Shown: one piece after another, positions 33,858-42,079 of the stretch | How the letters are laid out: every line of letters begins with the position of its first letter | How positions within the stretch are numbered: the first letter of the stretch is position 1 | Source: Microbacterium rhizosphaerae | Lineage (GTDB): Bacteria; Actinomycetota; Actinomycetes; Actinomycetales; Microbacteriaceae | Length of the DNA: 64,000 bases | Direction of reading: 5' to 3' | Assembly: GCF_034120055.1 (NCBI RefSeq) | Contig: NZ_CP139368.1 | Location: 2,728,001-2,792,000, forward strand | The notes under the pieces: model-generated | Database searches by the model: none | Told to the model about the DNA's origin: nothing | What the model saw: the letters and a program-made list of their open reading frames with translations, nothing else | Position numbers and translations under genes: made by a program

Positions 33858-34787
33858 TCAGCGGACGCGGGCGCCGGGTACCGGACCGTGCACGTGCAGC
33901 GCCTCGTGACCCTCGGCGCTCAGCACGACCTGCAGGTCGATGGCGGACTCCTCGTTCTCGGCGAGGAACGCGAGCGTCGGACCCGAGCCCGACACGATGC
34001 CGGCGAGTGCGCCCATCCGCTCGCCGCGCTCGAGGATCGCGCCGAGCGCAGGGCGCATGCGCAGGGCCGCGACCTGCAGGTCGTTGCGCATCGTGGCGGC
34101 GAGCGCCGTCGGATCCCCCGCCCGCAGGGCCTGGAGCACCCCGGGATCGACCGTCGGCCGGCGCCGCACGGGGGCGATGTCGGCGGCGTGCAGCTGCCGG
34201 TGGCGATCGAGCTCGCGGTAGACGTCGGGTGTCGACAGGCCCTCCCCGCTCGTCACGATCACCCAGTCGAAGCGCCCGCGCGCGAGGGCGGGGCTGAGCT
34301 CGTCGCCGCGGCCGGTGCCGACCGCCGTTCCGCCGAGGAGGGCGAACGGGACGTCGGCGCCGAGCCGCGCCGCGAGGGCATGCAGGTCGGCCGAGGGCAG
34401 CCCGGTGCCCCACAGCGCGTCGCAGGCGACGAGGGCTGCCGCCGCATCCGCCGATCCGCCGCCCATGCCGCCGGCCACCGGGACGCCCTTGCGGATCTCG
34501 AGGTGCACGCCGCCGGGATAGCCGGTCTCCGCGGCGAGCATGCGGGCGGCGCGCACGGCCAGATTGCGGTCGTCGAGCGGCACGCCCGAGACCTCCACCG
34601 TTCCCGACACCGAGACGGTGAAGCGGTCGGATGCCTCGGCCCAGACATCCTCGTGCGCGGAGACCGCCTGGTACGCCGAGGCGACATCGTGGTAGCCGTC
34701 CTCTTCGAGGTCGCCGACCTCGAAGAACACGTTGATCTTGCCCGGGGCGCGCACGTGCACGCGGTCGGTGGTCGCGGCCTCGCTCAC
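33858..34787 (-). CDS. ispE: 4-diphosphocytidyl-2-C-methyl-D-erythritol kinase
   Basis: A 309-residue GHMP kinase of the MEP isoprenoid pathway. N-terminal [32 protein letters not shown] carries the substrate-binding Lys. The ATP loop [19 protein letters not shown] is near residues 99-117, and [15 protein letters not shown] is the third GHMP motif. The start is GTG, with GGAGGGCGAC before it. It follows the aldo/keto reductase gene by 34 bp on the same strand. rsmA, the usual upstream neighbour, is 5.5 kb away here. Confidence 0.96.
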   Translation of the reverse strand: MSEAATTDRVHVRAPGKINVFFEVGDLEEDGYHDVASAYQAVSAHEDVWAEASDRFTVSVSGTVEVSGVPLDDRNLAVRAARMLAAETGYPGGVHLEIRKGVPVAGGMGGGSADAAAALVACDALWGTGLPSADLHALAARLGADVPFALLGGTAVGTGRGDELSPALARGRFDWVIVTSGEGLSTPDVYRELDRHRQLHAADIAPVRRRPTVDPGVLQALRAGDPTALAATMRNDLQVAALRMRPALGAILERGERMGALAGIVSGSGPTLAFLAENEESAIDLQVVLSAEGHEALHVHGPVPGARVR

Positions 34788-34821
34788 GTCGCCCTCCGTT
34801 CCGCGGATGCGAAGAGCGTCG

Positions 34822-35898
34822 TCACAGCGTCGACGAGACGGCCCAGAGGTCCACGTCGTCCTCGTCGCCGAGGCCGCTCGAGAGCGTGTCGATGCGCTGC
34901 AGCTCCTCCGCCGTGAACTCCGGCCCGTCGAGGGCGGCGAGGTTCTCGTCGAGCTGCTGGGTGCGCGAGGCGCCGATGAGCGCCGAAGCCACGACCGGGC
35001 TGCGCAGCACCCATTGCAGAGCCATCTGCGCGAGGCTCTGACCGCGCTCGGTGGCGATGACGTCCAGGCCGCGCACGATCGCCAGGCCCTTCTCCGACAG
35101 CGGGGAATCCGGCAGGGAGCGGCGCTTCTGCGCGCGATCGGCGGGGCCGCCGGCGAGGTACTTGCCGGTCAGGAGCCCCTGCGCGAGGGGCGTGAACGCG
35201 ATGGCGCCGAGGCCCTCCTGCTCGAGGACGCCCGTGAGCCCGTCCTCGACCCAGCGGTTCAGGATCGAATACGAGGGCTGGTGGATGACGAGCGGCGTCC
35301 CCAGCGAACGGGCGACGGCGACGGCCTCCGCCGTGCGTTCCGCGCTGTACGAGGAGATGCCGACGTAGAGCGCCTTGCCGTGTCGCACCAGCGTGTCGAG
35401 CGCGCCGATCGTCTCGGCCACGGGCGTGACGGGGTCGAAGCGGTGGGAGTAGAAGATGTCGACGTAGTCGAGCCCCATCCGCCGCAGCGACTGCTCCGCG
35501 CTGGCGAGGATGTACTTGCGCGACCCGTATTCGCCGTACGGGCCGGGCCACATGTCCCAGCCGGCCTTCGACGAGACGATCAGCTCGTCCCGGTACGGGC
35601 GGAAGTCCTCCGCGAAGATGCGGCCGAAGTTCTTCTCGGCGGACCCGTAGGGCGGTCCGTAGTTGTTGGCGAGGTCGAAGTGCGTGATGCCGCGGTCGAA
35701 CGCGTGCCGCAGCAGGGCGCGCTGGTTGTCGAGTGGGAGGTTGTCGCCGAAATTCCACCACAGGCCGAGCGAGATCGCGGGGAGGAAGAGGCCCGAAGAG
35801 CCCACTTGACGGAACCGGGCTCTTGCGTACCTGTCGTCGGCTGCGGTATATGGACGATGAAGGTCGGGGATGTCGTGGTGGAACCGCTCGTCGCTCAT
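34822..35898 (-). CDS. Aldo/keto reductase, YghZ/GAP-reductase-like
   Basis: A 358-residue NADPH-dependent (beta/alpha)8 oxidoreductase. Catalytic tetrad visible: Asp in [20 protein letters not shown] with its Tyr, Lys in [23 protein letters not shown], and His in [10 protein letters not shown]. The GSAE and WPGPYGE features match the E. coli YghZ / L-glyceraldehyde-3-phosphate reductase subgroup (shaker channel beta-subunit-like). The ATG has TAACCT 6 nt upstream (leaderless). It is divergent from the metallopeptidase-like gene. Confidence 0.92.
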   Translation of the reverse strand: MSDERFHHDIPDLHRPYTAADDRYARARFRQVGSSGLFLPAISLGLWWNFGDNLPLDNQRALLRHAFDRGITHFDLANNYGPPYGSAEKNFGRIFAEDFRPYRDELIVSSKAGWDMWPGPYGEYGSRKYILASAEQSLRRMGLDYVDIFYSHRFDPVTPVAETIGALDTLVRHGKALYVGISSYSAERTAEAVAVARSLGTPLVIHQPSYSILNRWVEDGLTGVLEQEGLGAIAFTPLAQGLLTGKYLAGGPADRAQKRRSLPDSPLSEKGLAIVRGLDVIATERGQSLAQMALQWVLRSPVVASALIGASRTQQLDENLAALDGPEFTAEELQRIDTLSSGLGDEDDVDLWAVSSTL

Positions 35899-35904
35899 CG
35901 CACC

Positions 35905-35910
35905 AGGTTA
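35905..35910 (-). promoter_or_regulatory. -10 element, leaderless promoter of aldo/keto reductase
   Basis: TAACCT on the minus strand is followed by 6 nt and the ATG at 35898. Confidence 0.5.
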
Positions 35911-35998
35911 TCGAGCGCGTGTGACCACCGCGATGTATCAGGGAACGGGGCCGCCGGCTCTGTGTCTCGAGTACCGCCCCGAGGGACCGGAGGGGACG

Positions 35999-37828
35999 AT
36001 GACGAACCACCCGCCTGTGCGGATGCCCGATCGCCGTGTGCTGCGCATCTTCGCGTTCGATCCGATGACCTCCCGCCTGAGCGGCCGTTTCCTCCCTCTC
36101 AGCATCCCCTTCGAGGCGGAGCTCGGACCCGGACCCTCCGGCGAGCTCATCCAGGTCGTCGACTACGACTCGGCGCACGACACGTGGTACTCGCCGGTCG
36201 ACCTGAACGATCCCTTCCTGCTGGCGCAGGACGGCCTGCGCCCCTCGGAGAGCGACCCGCGATCGCACCAGCAGATCGTGTACGCGGTGGCGATGAGTGT
36301 GATCGAGCGTTTCCAGCGGTTCACCGGTCGCCGCTTCCGGTGGCAGGGCGACGAGCGCCTCCGCATCGTCCCGCACGCCTTCGAGGGGCGCAACGCCTAC
36401 TTCGACCCGGAGCGGCGCGCCGTGCTCTTCGGCTGGTTCCGGGCGGACGAGAGCGACACCGAGGCGAACCTGCCCGGCCAGCTCATGTTCACGTGCCTGT
36501 CGACGGACATCGTCGCGCACGAGGTGACCCACGCGATCGTGCACCGGGTCCGCGAGATGTTCACGTATCCGACGAACCCGGACGTCTACGCCTTCCACGA
36601 GGCGTTCGCCGATCTGATCGCCCTGTTCCATCACTTCCTCTTCCGGGACGTCGTCGAGGCGGCCATCGCCCAGTCCCGCAGCAATCTCGACGACGCGGAG
36701 GCGCTGTTCTCCCTCGCCGACGAGTTCGGGCGCGCCACCGGACGCGGCGGTCCGCTGCGCTCGGCGATCGCCGGCGACCGCGCCGGGCCGCCCGACCCGC
36801 GCGCCTTCACCCAGTCGACCGAGCCGCACACGCGCGGGGCGATCTTCGTGTCGGCGGTGTTCGACGCGTTCCTCACCACCTATCGCGACCGCATCGCGGA
36901 CCTGCGGCGGCTGGCGACGGGGGGCTCCGGCATCCTGGGAGACGGTGAGCTGTCGCCGGATCTCGTGCATCGCATCGCGAACGAGGCGACCACCAACGCC
37001 GACCGTCTCCTCGGGATGGTCGTGCGCGCCTTCGACTACCTCCCCGCCGTCGACGTCACGTTCGGCGACGTCGTGCGGGCGGTGATCACCGCCGATCGCG
37101 ATCTGTATCCCGACGACGAGCTGCGGCTGCGGGCTCGGCTCGTGGAGTCCCTGCGGCAGCGCGGGATCTTCCCTCCGGGCGTGTTCTCGCTGGCCGACCA
37201 GGCGCTGCTGTGGCAGCCGCCGCAGCAGCCGCTGAGCCTCGCCGAGGGCACGGCGGCGATCGACCTCGGACAGCTCGTGCGCGAGTCGACGGTCAAGCTC
37301 GACCAGACGGCCTCCGTCGAGGGCTCCTCCGAGCGCTCGCGGCGCCTGTTCCGGCAGGCGCGAGCGTGGGCGAAGACCCACGCGTACGAGCTCGGGCTCG
37401 ACCCCGCCGTGGGGGGCATCGAGGCCCACGACATCCACGTGGCCTTCCAGACGGCGGCCGACGGCCAGCCGCGGCCGCGGATCTTCGCCCAGTTCGTGCA
37501 GCGGCGCGAGGACCTCGAGAAGAACGACGGGGTCCGCATCCATGCCGGCTGCGCACTCGTCGCGGCGGTCGACGGGACGGTCCAGTACCTGATCTCCAAG
37601 CCGCTCCCGTTCACGGACGCCGCCGCCGCACCGGCGCCGGTGCGCGAATTCGTGGGCGAGCAGGATGCCGCCGGCACCTCGCGGCTCGCCGGCATGCAGT
37701 CGTGGTTCGAGGCGGTGGCGGAGGCCGACCCCCTCGCACTGTGGCTCGAGGAGCCCGCGATCAACCGGCTCAGCTTCGCCCGCCTGCACGAGGAGGCCGG
37801 CGACGACTCGGAGGGGGACGCGTCATGA
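35999..37828 (+). CDS. HExxH metallopeptidase-like protein of unknown role
   Basis: A 609-residue protein without a signal peptide or membrane segment. Residues ~165-215 hold a gluzincin-like active site: IVAHEVTHAIVHRV gives the two zinc His and catalytic Glu, and VYAFHEAFADLIALFHHF about 23 residues later supplies the likely third ligand Glu. A long helical middle region and a C-terminal mixed domain (AGCALVAAVDGTVQYLISKPLPF) follow. GGAGGGG before ATG 35999 decides this start; in-frame GTG 35921 and ATG 35933 are alternatives. Its stop overlaps the next gene as ATGA, tying it to the MBL-fold hydrolase. Target proteins are unknown. Confidence 0.75.
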   Translation: MTNHPPVRMPDRRVLRIFAFDPMTSRLSGRFLPLSIPFEAELGPGPSGELIQVVDYDSAHDTWYSPVDLNDPFLLAQDGLRPSESDPRSHQQIVYAVAMSVIERFQRFTGRRFRWQGDERLRIVPHAFEGRNAYFDPERRAVLFGWFRADESDTEANLPGQLMFTCLSTDIVAHEVTHAIVHRVREMFTYPTNPDVYAFHEAFADLIALFHHFLFRDVVEAAIAQSRSNLDDAEALFSLADEFGRATGRGGPLRSAIAGDRAGPPDPRAFTQSTEPHTRGAIFVSAVFDAFLTTYRDRIADLRRLATGGSGILGDGELSPDLVHRIANEATTNADRLLGMVVRAFDYLPAVDVTFGDVVRAVITADRDLYPDDELRLRARLVESLRQRGIFPPGVFSLADQALLWQPPQQPLSLAEGTAAIDLGQLVRESTVKLDQTASVEGSSERSRRLFRQARAWAKTHAYELGLDPAVGGIEAHDIHVAFQTAADGQPRPRIFAQFVQRREDLEKNDGVRIHAGCALVAAVDGTVQYLISKPLPFTDAAAAPAPVREFVGEQDAAGTSRLAGMQSWFEAVAEADPLALWLEEPAINRLSFARLHEEAGDDSEGDAS

Positions 37829-39120
37829 GCAGCGGCGTCACGGTCCGCATGTACAACCCCGGCTTCGGCGACTGCTTCCGGGTGACCGTCCACGACGATG
37901 ACGCGACATGGCGCCTGCTCGTCGACTGCGGAGTGCACAGCCACGGGCGGGTGAAGGTCGGCGGGGTGTCGCGGAGCATCGACGAGATCGCGAAGGCCGT
38001 CGTCGCCGACCTCAGCGCCGAATGCGGCGGCGCACCCCACCTCGATGTCGTGGTCGCCACGCATCACCACCAGGACCACATCTCGGGCTTCGCGTGCGAC
38101 GCGTGGGACGGGGTGGACGTCGACGAGGTGTGGGTGTCGTTCGTCGAGGATCCACAGGATGCGGATGCCGCCGCCCTCCGCGACGGCACTGCGAAGGTCG
38201 CGAACGGCCTGCGGCTGGCGGCCGAGCACGCGGCGAGCGCCCGCGCCCCCGGCCGGCCCGCCGAGGAGTGGCCCGCCACGCTCGCGCTCGCCCACGACTT
38301 CGCCGTCAACTCGTCGCCGAACCAGGAGGCCATGGGCCGGCTGACCTCCGGGCGCTTCCACGGCGCCGCGGCGCACGTCCGCTTCCTTCCCGACAAGGAT
38401 GCCGCGGCCAACGTCATCCAGGTCGGCCCGCACGCCCGGGTGCACGTCCTCGGTCCGTCGCGCGATCCGGCGGATCTCGCCCGCATGAACCCGCCCGCGG
38501 CGGAGCACTGGCTGACCGGATCGGACGGGACGGACGCTGCCGATCCCGACGCCGAGCCGCTCTTCGACGCCCTGTACCGCGTGCCCCGTGCCGAGCTGCG
38601 CGAGCGCATCGGCGAGGAGGCCCTGCGCGCCCGCGTCGCGCTGAAGCTCGGAGATCTCGCGTTCGACGACCAGGCGCTGCTGGGAGCGGCATCCCTGCTC
38701 GAACGCTCGGTCAACAACACGAGCGTCTTCTTCGTCCTGGAGGTCGCCGGCCACCGCTTCGTCTTCGTGGGCGACTCGCAGGAGGGTGCGTGGGACCACG
38801 TGCTCGACGATCCCGCCGCGCTCGCGCTCGTCACCGCCCCGGAGTTCTACAAGGTCGGTCACCACGGCTCGAACAACGCCACGCCCAAGCGGTTCGTCGA
38901 GGGCGTGCTGGGCGACGACGCCTACGCGATGATGCCGGTCGGCCTGGTTCCCGAGTGGGCCGACCAGATCCCGTACCCGGCCCTCGTGACGGCGCTGCAG
39001 GACCACCACACGCATCTCGTGCGCGCGGATCAGCCCCCGGCGCCCTCGCACGACGGCGACGTGACGGTGAATGTCGATCCGGAAGGCCTGTGGAGCGAGC
39101 TCTCGTTCGAATTCGCGTGA
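37825..39120 (+). CDS. Metallo-beta-lactamase-fold hydrolase, ComEC/Rec2-like
   Basis: A 431-residue MBL-fold protein. It opens with VRMYNPGFGDCFRVTV, typical of large stand-alone MBL proteins. The metal motif is ATHHHQDHISGF (HxHxDH) near residues 74-82, the later ligands are Asp in FVFVGDSQEG near 315 and His in YKVGHHGSNNATPKRF near 346. This KxxHHGS form matches ComEC/Rec2-type domains, some of which cut nucleic acids. It is translationally coupled (ATGA) to the metallopeptidase-like gene, so they probably act together. The stop is 9 bp from a convergent DUF2235 gene. Confidence 0.82.
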   Translation: MSSGVTVRMYNPGFGDCFRVTVHDDDATWRLLVDCGVHSHGRVKVGGVSRSIDEIAKAVVADLSAECGGAPHLDVVVATHHHQDHISGFACDAWDGVDVDEVWVSFVEDPQDADAAALRDGTAKVANGLRLAAEHAASARAPGRPAEEWPATLALAHDFAVNSSPNQEAMGRLTSGRFHGAAAHVRFLPDKDAAANVIQVGPHARVHVLGPSRDPADLARMNPPAAEHWLTGSDGTDAADPDAEPLFDALYRVPRAELRERIGEEALRARVALKLGDLAFDDQALLGAASLLERSVNNTSVFFVLEVAGHRFVFVGDSQEGAWDHVLDDPAALALVTAPEFYKVGHHGSNNATPKRFVEGVLGDDAYAMMPVGLVPEWADQIPYPALVTALQDHHTHLVRADQPPAPSHDGDVTVNVDPEGLWSELSFEFA

Positions 39121-39129
39121 CGCCGGAGC

Positions 39130-40227
39130 CTACGGCGCCGGCGTCGCCGGCTGCGGCGTCGGGGTCTGCGGCGTCGGGGTCTGCGGCGTCGGGGTCTGCG
39201 GCGCCGCCCAGCCCTCGTCGTACCAGGTCGCCGAGACCGGGATCATCGGGTGGTAGTCGGGCACCGAAGCGATGCGCTCGCGCACGCTCGCGTGGATGCG
39301 AGCCTCCGGCGGAATCGGCCGCGGTCGCTTGACGAGGAGCCGCCACACGGGGTTGTCGCGGTGGACCGCTCCGAGCGCGTTGTCGGTCGTGATCTCGGCG
39401 AAGCGGGCGTCCGCGGCATCCGTCAGCAGCAGGCCCTCCTCGCGCGCGCCCTCCAGGATCCAGCGCAACGTGATCGCCGACAGCTTCGCGTCGTCCGGGA
39501 ACGTCCCGCCCACGTCGGAGTGGATGCCGGCGAACCACACTTCCTCGAGATTCGGATGCTCCGGGTCGACGAGGTACTCGCGGAACGGCCGGCGCCATTC
39601 GTCGATCGAGACGGCGTGACGGATGCGGGCGGCATTCGGCAGCTTGCGCGTGTACGGCCACTCCGGGGCGAGGCGGGCGACGCCCATCGCCTTCACGGTG
39701 TCCCACACACCGAGGTACGTGATCGGCACGGTGCTGTGGCCGTCGACCTGCTGGGCGAACAGGGCGGAGAAGCGGTGGATCTCGTCCCACGGGATCTTCT
39801 TCTCGCCACCGCGACGGGCGTACTCGGCGACGGCGTACTGCAGCTGGTTCTCGGAGCCGGGGCGCATGAGGCCGACGAGCCGCAGCATCCCGACGAGCGC
39901 GCGGGCGGTGAACGCCCCGCGACTGAACCCGAACACGTAGACGCGATCGCCCGGCTTCCACTCCTGCATGAGCCAGAGGTAGGCGTCGCCGAGGTTCTCG
40001 CGCAGGCCGCCGCCCCAGATCAGGCCGCCGAGGCGCGTGAACCAGCGGGCGAACGGCGTCCAGGCGCCGGGAGCGGAGAACGTGCCCACACCGGGGTCGT
40101 AGAAGGCGATCTGCTTCGTCTCGTCGGACAGATCCAGCAGCTGGTAGGCGAGCACGCTGTTCGAGTCGCCCGGTCCGCGCACCTGACCTGCGGTTCCGTC
40201 CAGGCAGACGACGAGATTCCTCGGCAT
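39130..40227 (-). CDS. DUF2235 alpha/beta-hydrolase-like protein with PQT repeat tail
   Basis: A 365-residue DUF2235 protein. The N-terminus MPRNLVVCLDGTAGQVRGPGDSNS, nucleophile motif YVFGFSRGAFTARALVGML (Ser near residue 100), TYLGVWDTVKAMG near 172 and WFAGIHSDVGGTFPDD near 233 (Asp/His region) are all typical. The family includes type VI secretion phospholipase effectors and stand-alone hydrolases. The C-terminal ~20 residues are a PQTPT repeat encoded by a 15-bp tandem repeat. A GGGGAGG ribosome site precedes the ATG. Convergent with the MBL gene; whether it works with that pair is unknown. Confidence 0.85.
   Translation of the reverse strand: MPRNLVVCLDGTAGQVRGPGDSNSVLAYQLLDLSDETKQIAFYDPGVGTFSAPGAWTPFARWFTRLGGLIWGGGLRENLGDAYLWLMQEWKPGDRVYVFGFSRGAFTARALVGMLRLVGLMRPGSENQLQYAVAEYARRGGEKKIPWDEIHRFSALFAQQVDGHSTVPITYLGVWDTVKAMGVARLAPEWPYTRKLPNAARIRHAVSIDEWRRPFREYLVDPEHPNLEEVWFAGIHSDVGGTFPDDAKLSAITLRWILEGAREEGLLLTDAADARFAEITTDNALGAVHRDNPVWRLLVKRPRPIPPEARIHASVRERIASVPDYHPMIPVSATWYDEGWAAPQTPTPQTPTPQTPTPQPATPAP
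39151..39205. repeat. 15-bp tandem repeat (3 perfect copies plus partial)
   Basis: CTGCGGCGTCGGGGT is repeated head-to-tail at 39151-39165, 39166-39180 and 39181-39195, then decays. It encodes the PQTPT repeats at the end of the DUF2235 protein and is in-frame (5 codons per unit), so copy-number slippage would change tail length without frameshift. Confidence 0.9.
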
Positions 40228-40269
40228 GGCGACCTCCCCAGGGCGCGCGTCTATGCGGAGCCTACGCGC

Positions 40270-41142
40270 CTATCGGGAGGAGGTGGGAACGTCCTGCGCT
40301 GATACCTCGCGCGCGACGCGCACGTAGTCGTCGATCCCGAGGTCCTCGCCGCGGGCGGTCGGCGCGACTCCCGCCTGCTCCAGAACCATGGATGCTGCGG
40401 CCGCCGACCCGCCCAGCACCTGCGACAGCGCCTGCCGCAGCATCTTGCGGCGCTGCTGGAAGGCCGCGTCGACGATGCGGAACGTGCGGGCCCGCAGCTC
40501 CTCGTCGCCGCGGGGCTCGGCATCCCGCTCGAATCCGACCAGCACGCTGTCGACGTTCGGAACCGGCCAGAACACCTGGCGCGACACCGTGCCGGCCAGC
40601 CGCCACGGTCCGTACCACGCGGCCTTGACGCTCGGTGCCCCATACACCTTCGATCCGGGGGCGGCCGCGAGTCGCTCGCCGACTTCGGCCTGCACCATGA
40701 CGACCCCGCGCTGCAGGTGCGGAAAGGTCTCGAGGAAGTGCAGCAGCACCGGCACGCTCACGTTGTACGGCAGGTTCGCGACGAGCACCGTGGGCTCGCC
40801 CGGAAGCTGCGTGACCCGCAGCGCATCGGCGTCGACGACCGTCAGCGCGCCCGCCGGCACGCCGTGGTCGGCCGCGGTCTGCGGCAGGCGCTCCGCGAGG
40901 CGGTGGTCGATCTCGACGGCGGCGACGGATGCGCCGGCCTCCAGGATCGCGAGCGTCAGCGATCCTAATCCCGGTCCCACCTCCACGACGTGCTCCCCCG
41001 GCTGCACACCGGCGACGTGCACGATCTTGCGGACGGTGTTGCCGTCGACGACGAAGTTCTGCCCGAGCTTCTTGGTGGGCGTCACGTCGAGCTCGGCCGC
41101 GAGGGCGCGGATCTCGGCGGCGCCGAGGAGAGTCACGGGCAT
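40270..41142 (-). CDS. rsmA: 16S rRNA dimethyladenosine transferase (KsgA)
   Basis: A 290-residue methyltransferase that dimethylates two adjacent adenosines near the 3' end of 16S rRNA. Motifs: PTKKLGQNFVVDGNTVRKIV, the SAM loop VVEVGPGLGSLTLAILEAGA near 51, VVDADAL near 106, and the catalytic NLPYNVSVPVLLHFLE near 124. ATG 41142 is selected because TACAGT lies 7 nt upstream (leaderless); the GTG 9 nt earlier overlaps that hexamer. It lies 19 bp from tatD. The usual next gene ispE is 5.5 kb away beyond an insertion. Confidence 0.96.
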   Translation of the reverse strand: MPVTLLGAAEIRALAAELDVTPTKKLGQNFVVDGNTVRKIVHVAGVQPGEHVVEVGPGLGSLTLAILEAGASVAAVEIDHRLAERLPQTAADHGVPAGALTVVDADALRVTQLPGEPTVLVANLPYNVSVPVLLHFLETFPHLQRGVVMVQAEVGERLAAAPGSKVYGAPSVKAAWYGPWRLAGTVSRQVFWPVPNVDSVLVGFERDAEPRGDEELRARTFRIVDAAFQQRRKMLRQALSQVLGGSAAAASMVLEQAGVAPTARGEDLGIDDYVRVAREVSAQDVPTSSR

Positions 41143-41149
41143 GCGATTC

Positions 41150-41155
41150 ACTGTA
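41150..41155 (-). promoter_or_regulatory. -10 element, leaderless rsmA promoter
   Basis: TACAGT on the minus strand, 7 nt before the rsmA ATG and overlapping the tatD-rsmA gap. Confidence 0.5.
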
Positions 41156-41161
41156 GGACGT

Positions 41162-42079
41162 TCAGTCCTCGAACACTCCGTAGACCTCGACGGTGTTGGC
41201 GGCGACCTGCGCGCACAGCTCGTCGAGGTCGGCGTCGAGCTCCTCGGCGAGGAAGCGCATCGTGACGGGCACGAGGTACGGCGCGTTCGGGCGCCCCCGG
41301 TGCGGCACGGGGGTGAGGAACGGGGCATCCGTCTCCACCAGGATGCGCTCGCGCGGGGTCACGGCCAGCGCGTCGCGCAGGTTCTGCGCGTTCTTGAACG
41401 TGACGTTGCCGGCGAAGCTGAGGTAGTAGCCGCGCTCGGCCGCGATGCGCGCCATGTCGGCGTCGCCCGAGAAGCAGTGGAACACCGTGCGCGCCGGCGC
41501 GCCGACGCGCTCGAGCGTCTCGAGCACCGCGTCGTGCGCATCGCGGTCGTGGATCTGCATCGCGATGCCATGCTTCTTCGCGAGCGCGATGTGCGCCTCG
41601 AAGCTCTCGTGCTGCGCGGGCTGCCCCGACTCGTCCGTGCGGAAGAAGTCGAGGCCGGTCTCGCCGATCGCCCGCACGCGCGGCTGCGCGGCGAGCTCGT
41701 CGATCACGGCGATCGCCTCGGCGAGTCGCCCCGCCCCGGCGTAGGCCGGAGCCTCGTTCGGGTGGATCGCGACGGCCGCGAGGACGCGGGGGTGGGATGC
41801 CGCGGCCCACGCCGACCATCGGCTGGACTCGATGTCGCCTCCGGCCTGAACGACGCCCGCGATGCCGACGGCCATCGCGCGCTCGAGCTGCTCATCGAGC
41901 GTGAGCCCGACGGTCCCCGAGCCCGTCGAGGGGCCGTCCTCGATCTCGAGATGGCAGTGGTTGTCGTACACCGGCACCGCGAGAGGCTCGGGCGACGCCG
42001 GGTACGTGACGTCGCGCGAGCCCTTCTCGCGCTGCCGGACGTACCCCTCGACAGGCTCGCGGACCGAGGGATCCGTCAT
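41162..42079 (-). CDS. tatD: TatD-family metal-dependent deoxyribonuclease
   Basis: A 305-residue TIM-barrel hydrolase. Metal and catalytic motifs: VYDNHCHLEI near residue 33 (HxH), AIGETGLDFFR near 136, AMQIHDRDAHD near 174, FHCFSGD near 200 and ILVETDAPFLTPVPHRGRPN near 248. The ATG overlaps the metG stop (ATGA). The first ~60 codons contain two copies of a short genomic repeat, encoding a nonconserved N-terminal extension (SVREPVEGYV) and a loop GPSTGSGTVG after the HxH motif. TatD enzymes act as 3'-5' exonucleases or DNA repair factors. Confidence 0.93.
   Translation of the reverse strand: MTDPSVREPVEGYVRQREKGSRDVTYPASPEPLAVPVYDNHCHLEIEDGPSTGSGTVGLTLDEQLERAMAVGIAGVVQAGGDIESSRWSAWAAASHPRVLAAVAIHPNEAPAYAGAGRLAEAIAVIDELAAQPRVRAIGETGLDFFRTDESGQPAQHESFEAHIALAKKHGIAMQIHDRDAHDAVLETLERVGAPARTVFHCFSGDADMARIAAERGYYLSFAGNVTFKNAQNLRDALAVTPRERILVETDAPFLTPVPHRGRPNAPYLVPVTMRFLAEELDADLDELCAQVAANTVEVYGVFED
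41911..41938. repeat. REP-like dispersed repeat inside tatD (copy 1)
   Basis: Plus strand CGGTCCCCGAGCCCGTCGAG followed by GGGCCG. It matches the common high-GC pattern GGTCCCTGAGCCTGTCGAAGGGCC and encodes the PSTGSGTVG loop of TatD on the minus strand. Confidence 0.6.
42043..42069. repeat. REP-like dispersed repeat inside tatD (copy 2)
   Basis: The minus strand reads GGTCCGCGAGCCTGTCGAGG followed by GGT. It is the same element as copy 1 in the same orientation relative to the pattern's reverse, and encodes the SVREPVEG segment of TatD. Confidence 0.6.

Noticed and set aside
39151..39205. Short tandem repeats as a possible CRISPR array
   Set aside because: Units are 15 bp with no spacers, in frame inside a coding region.
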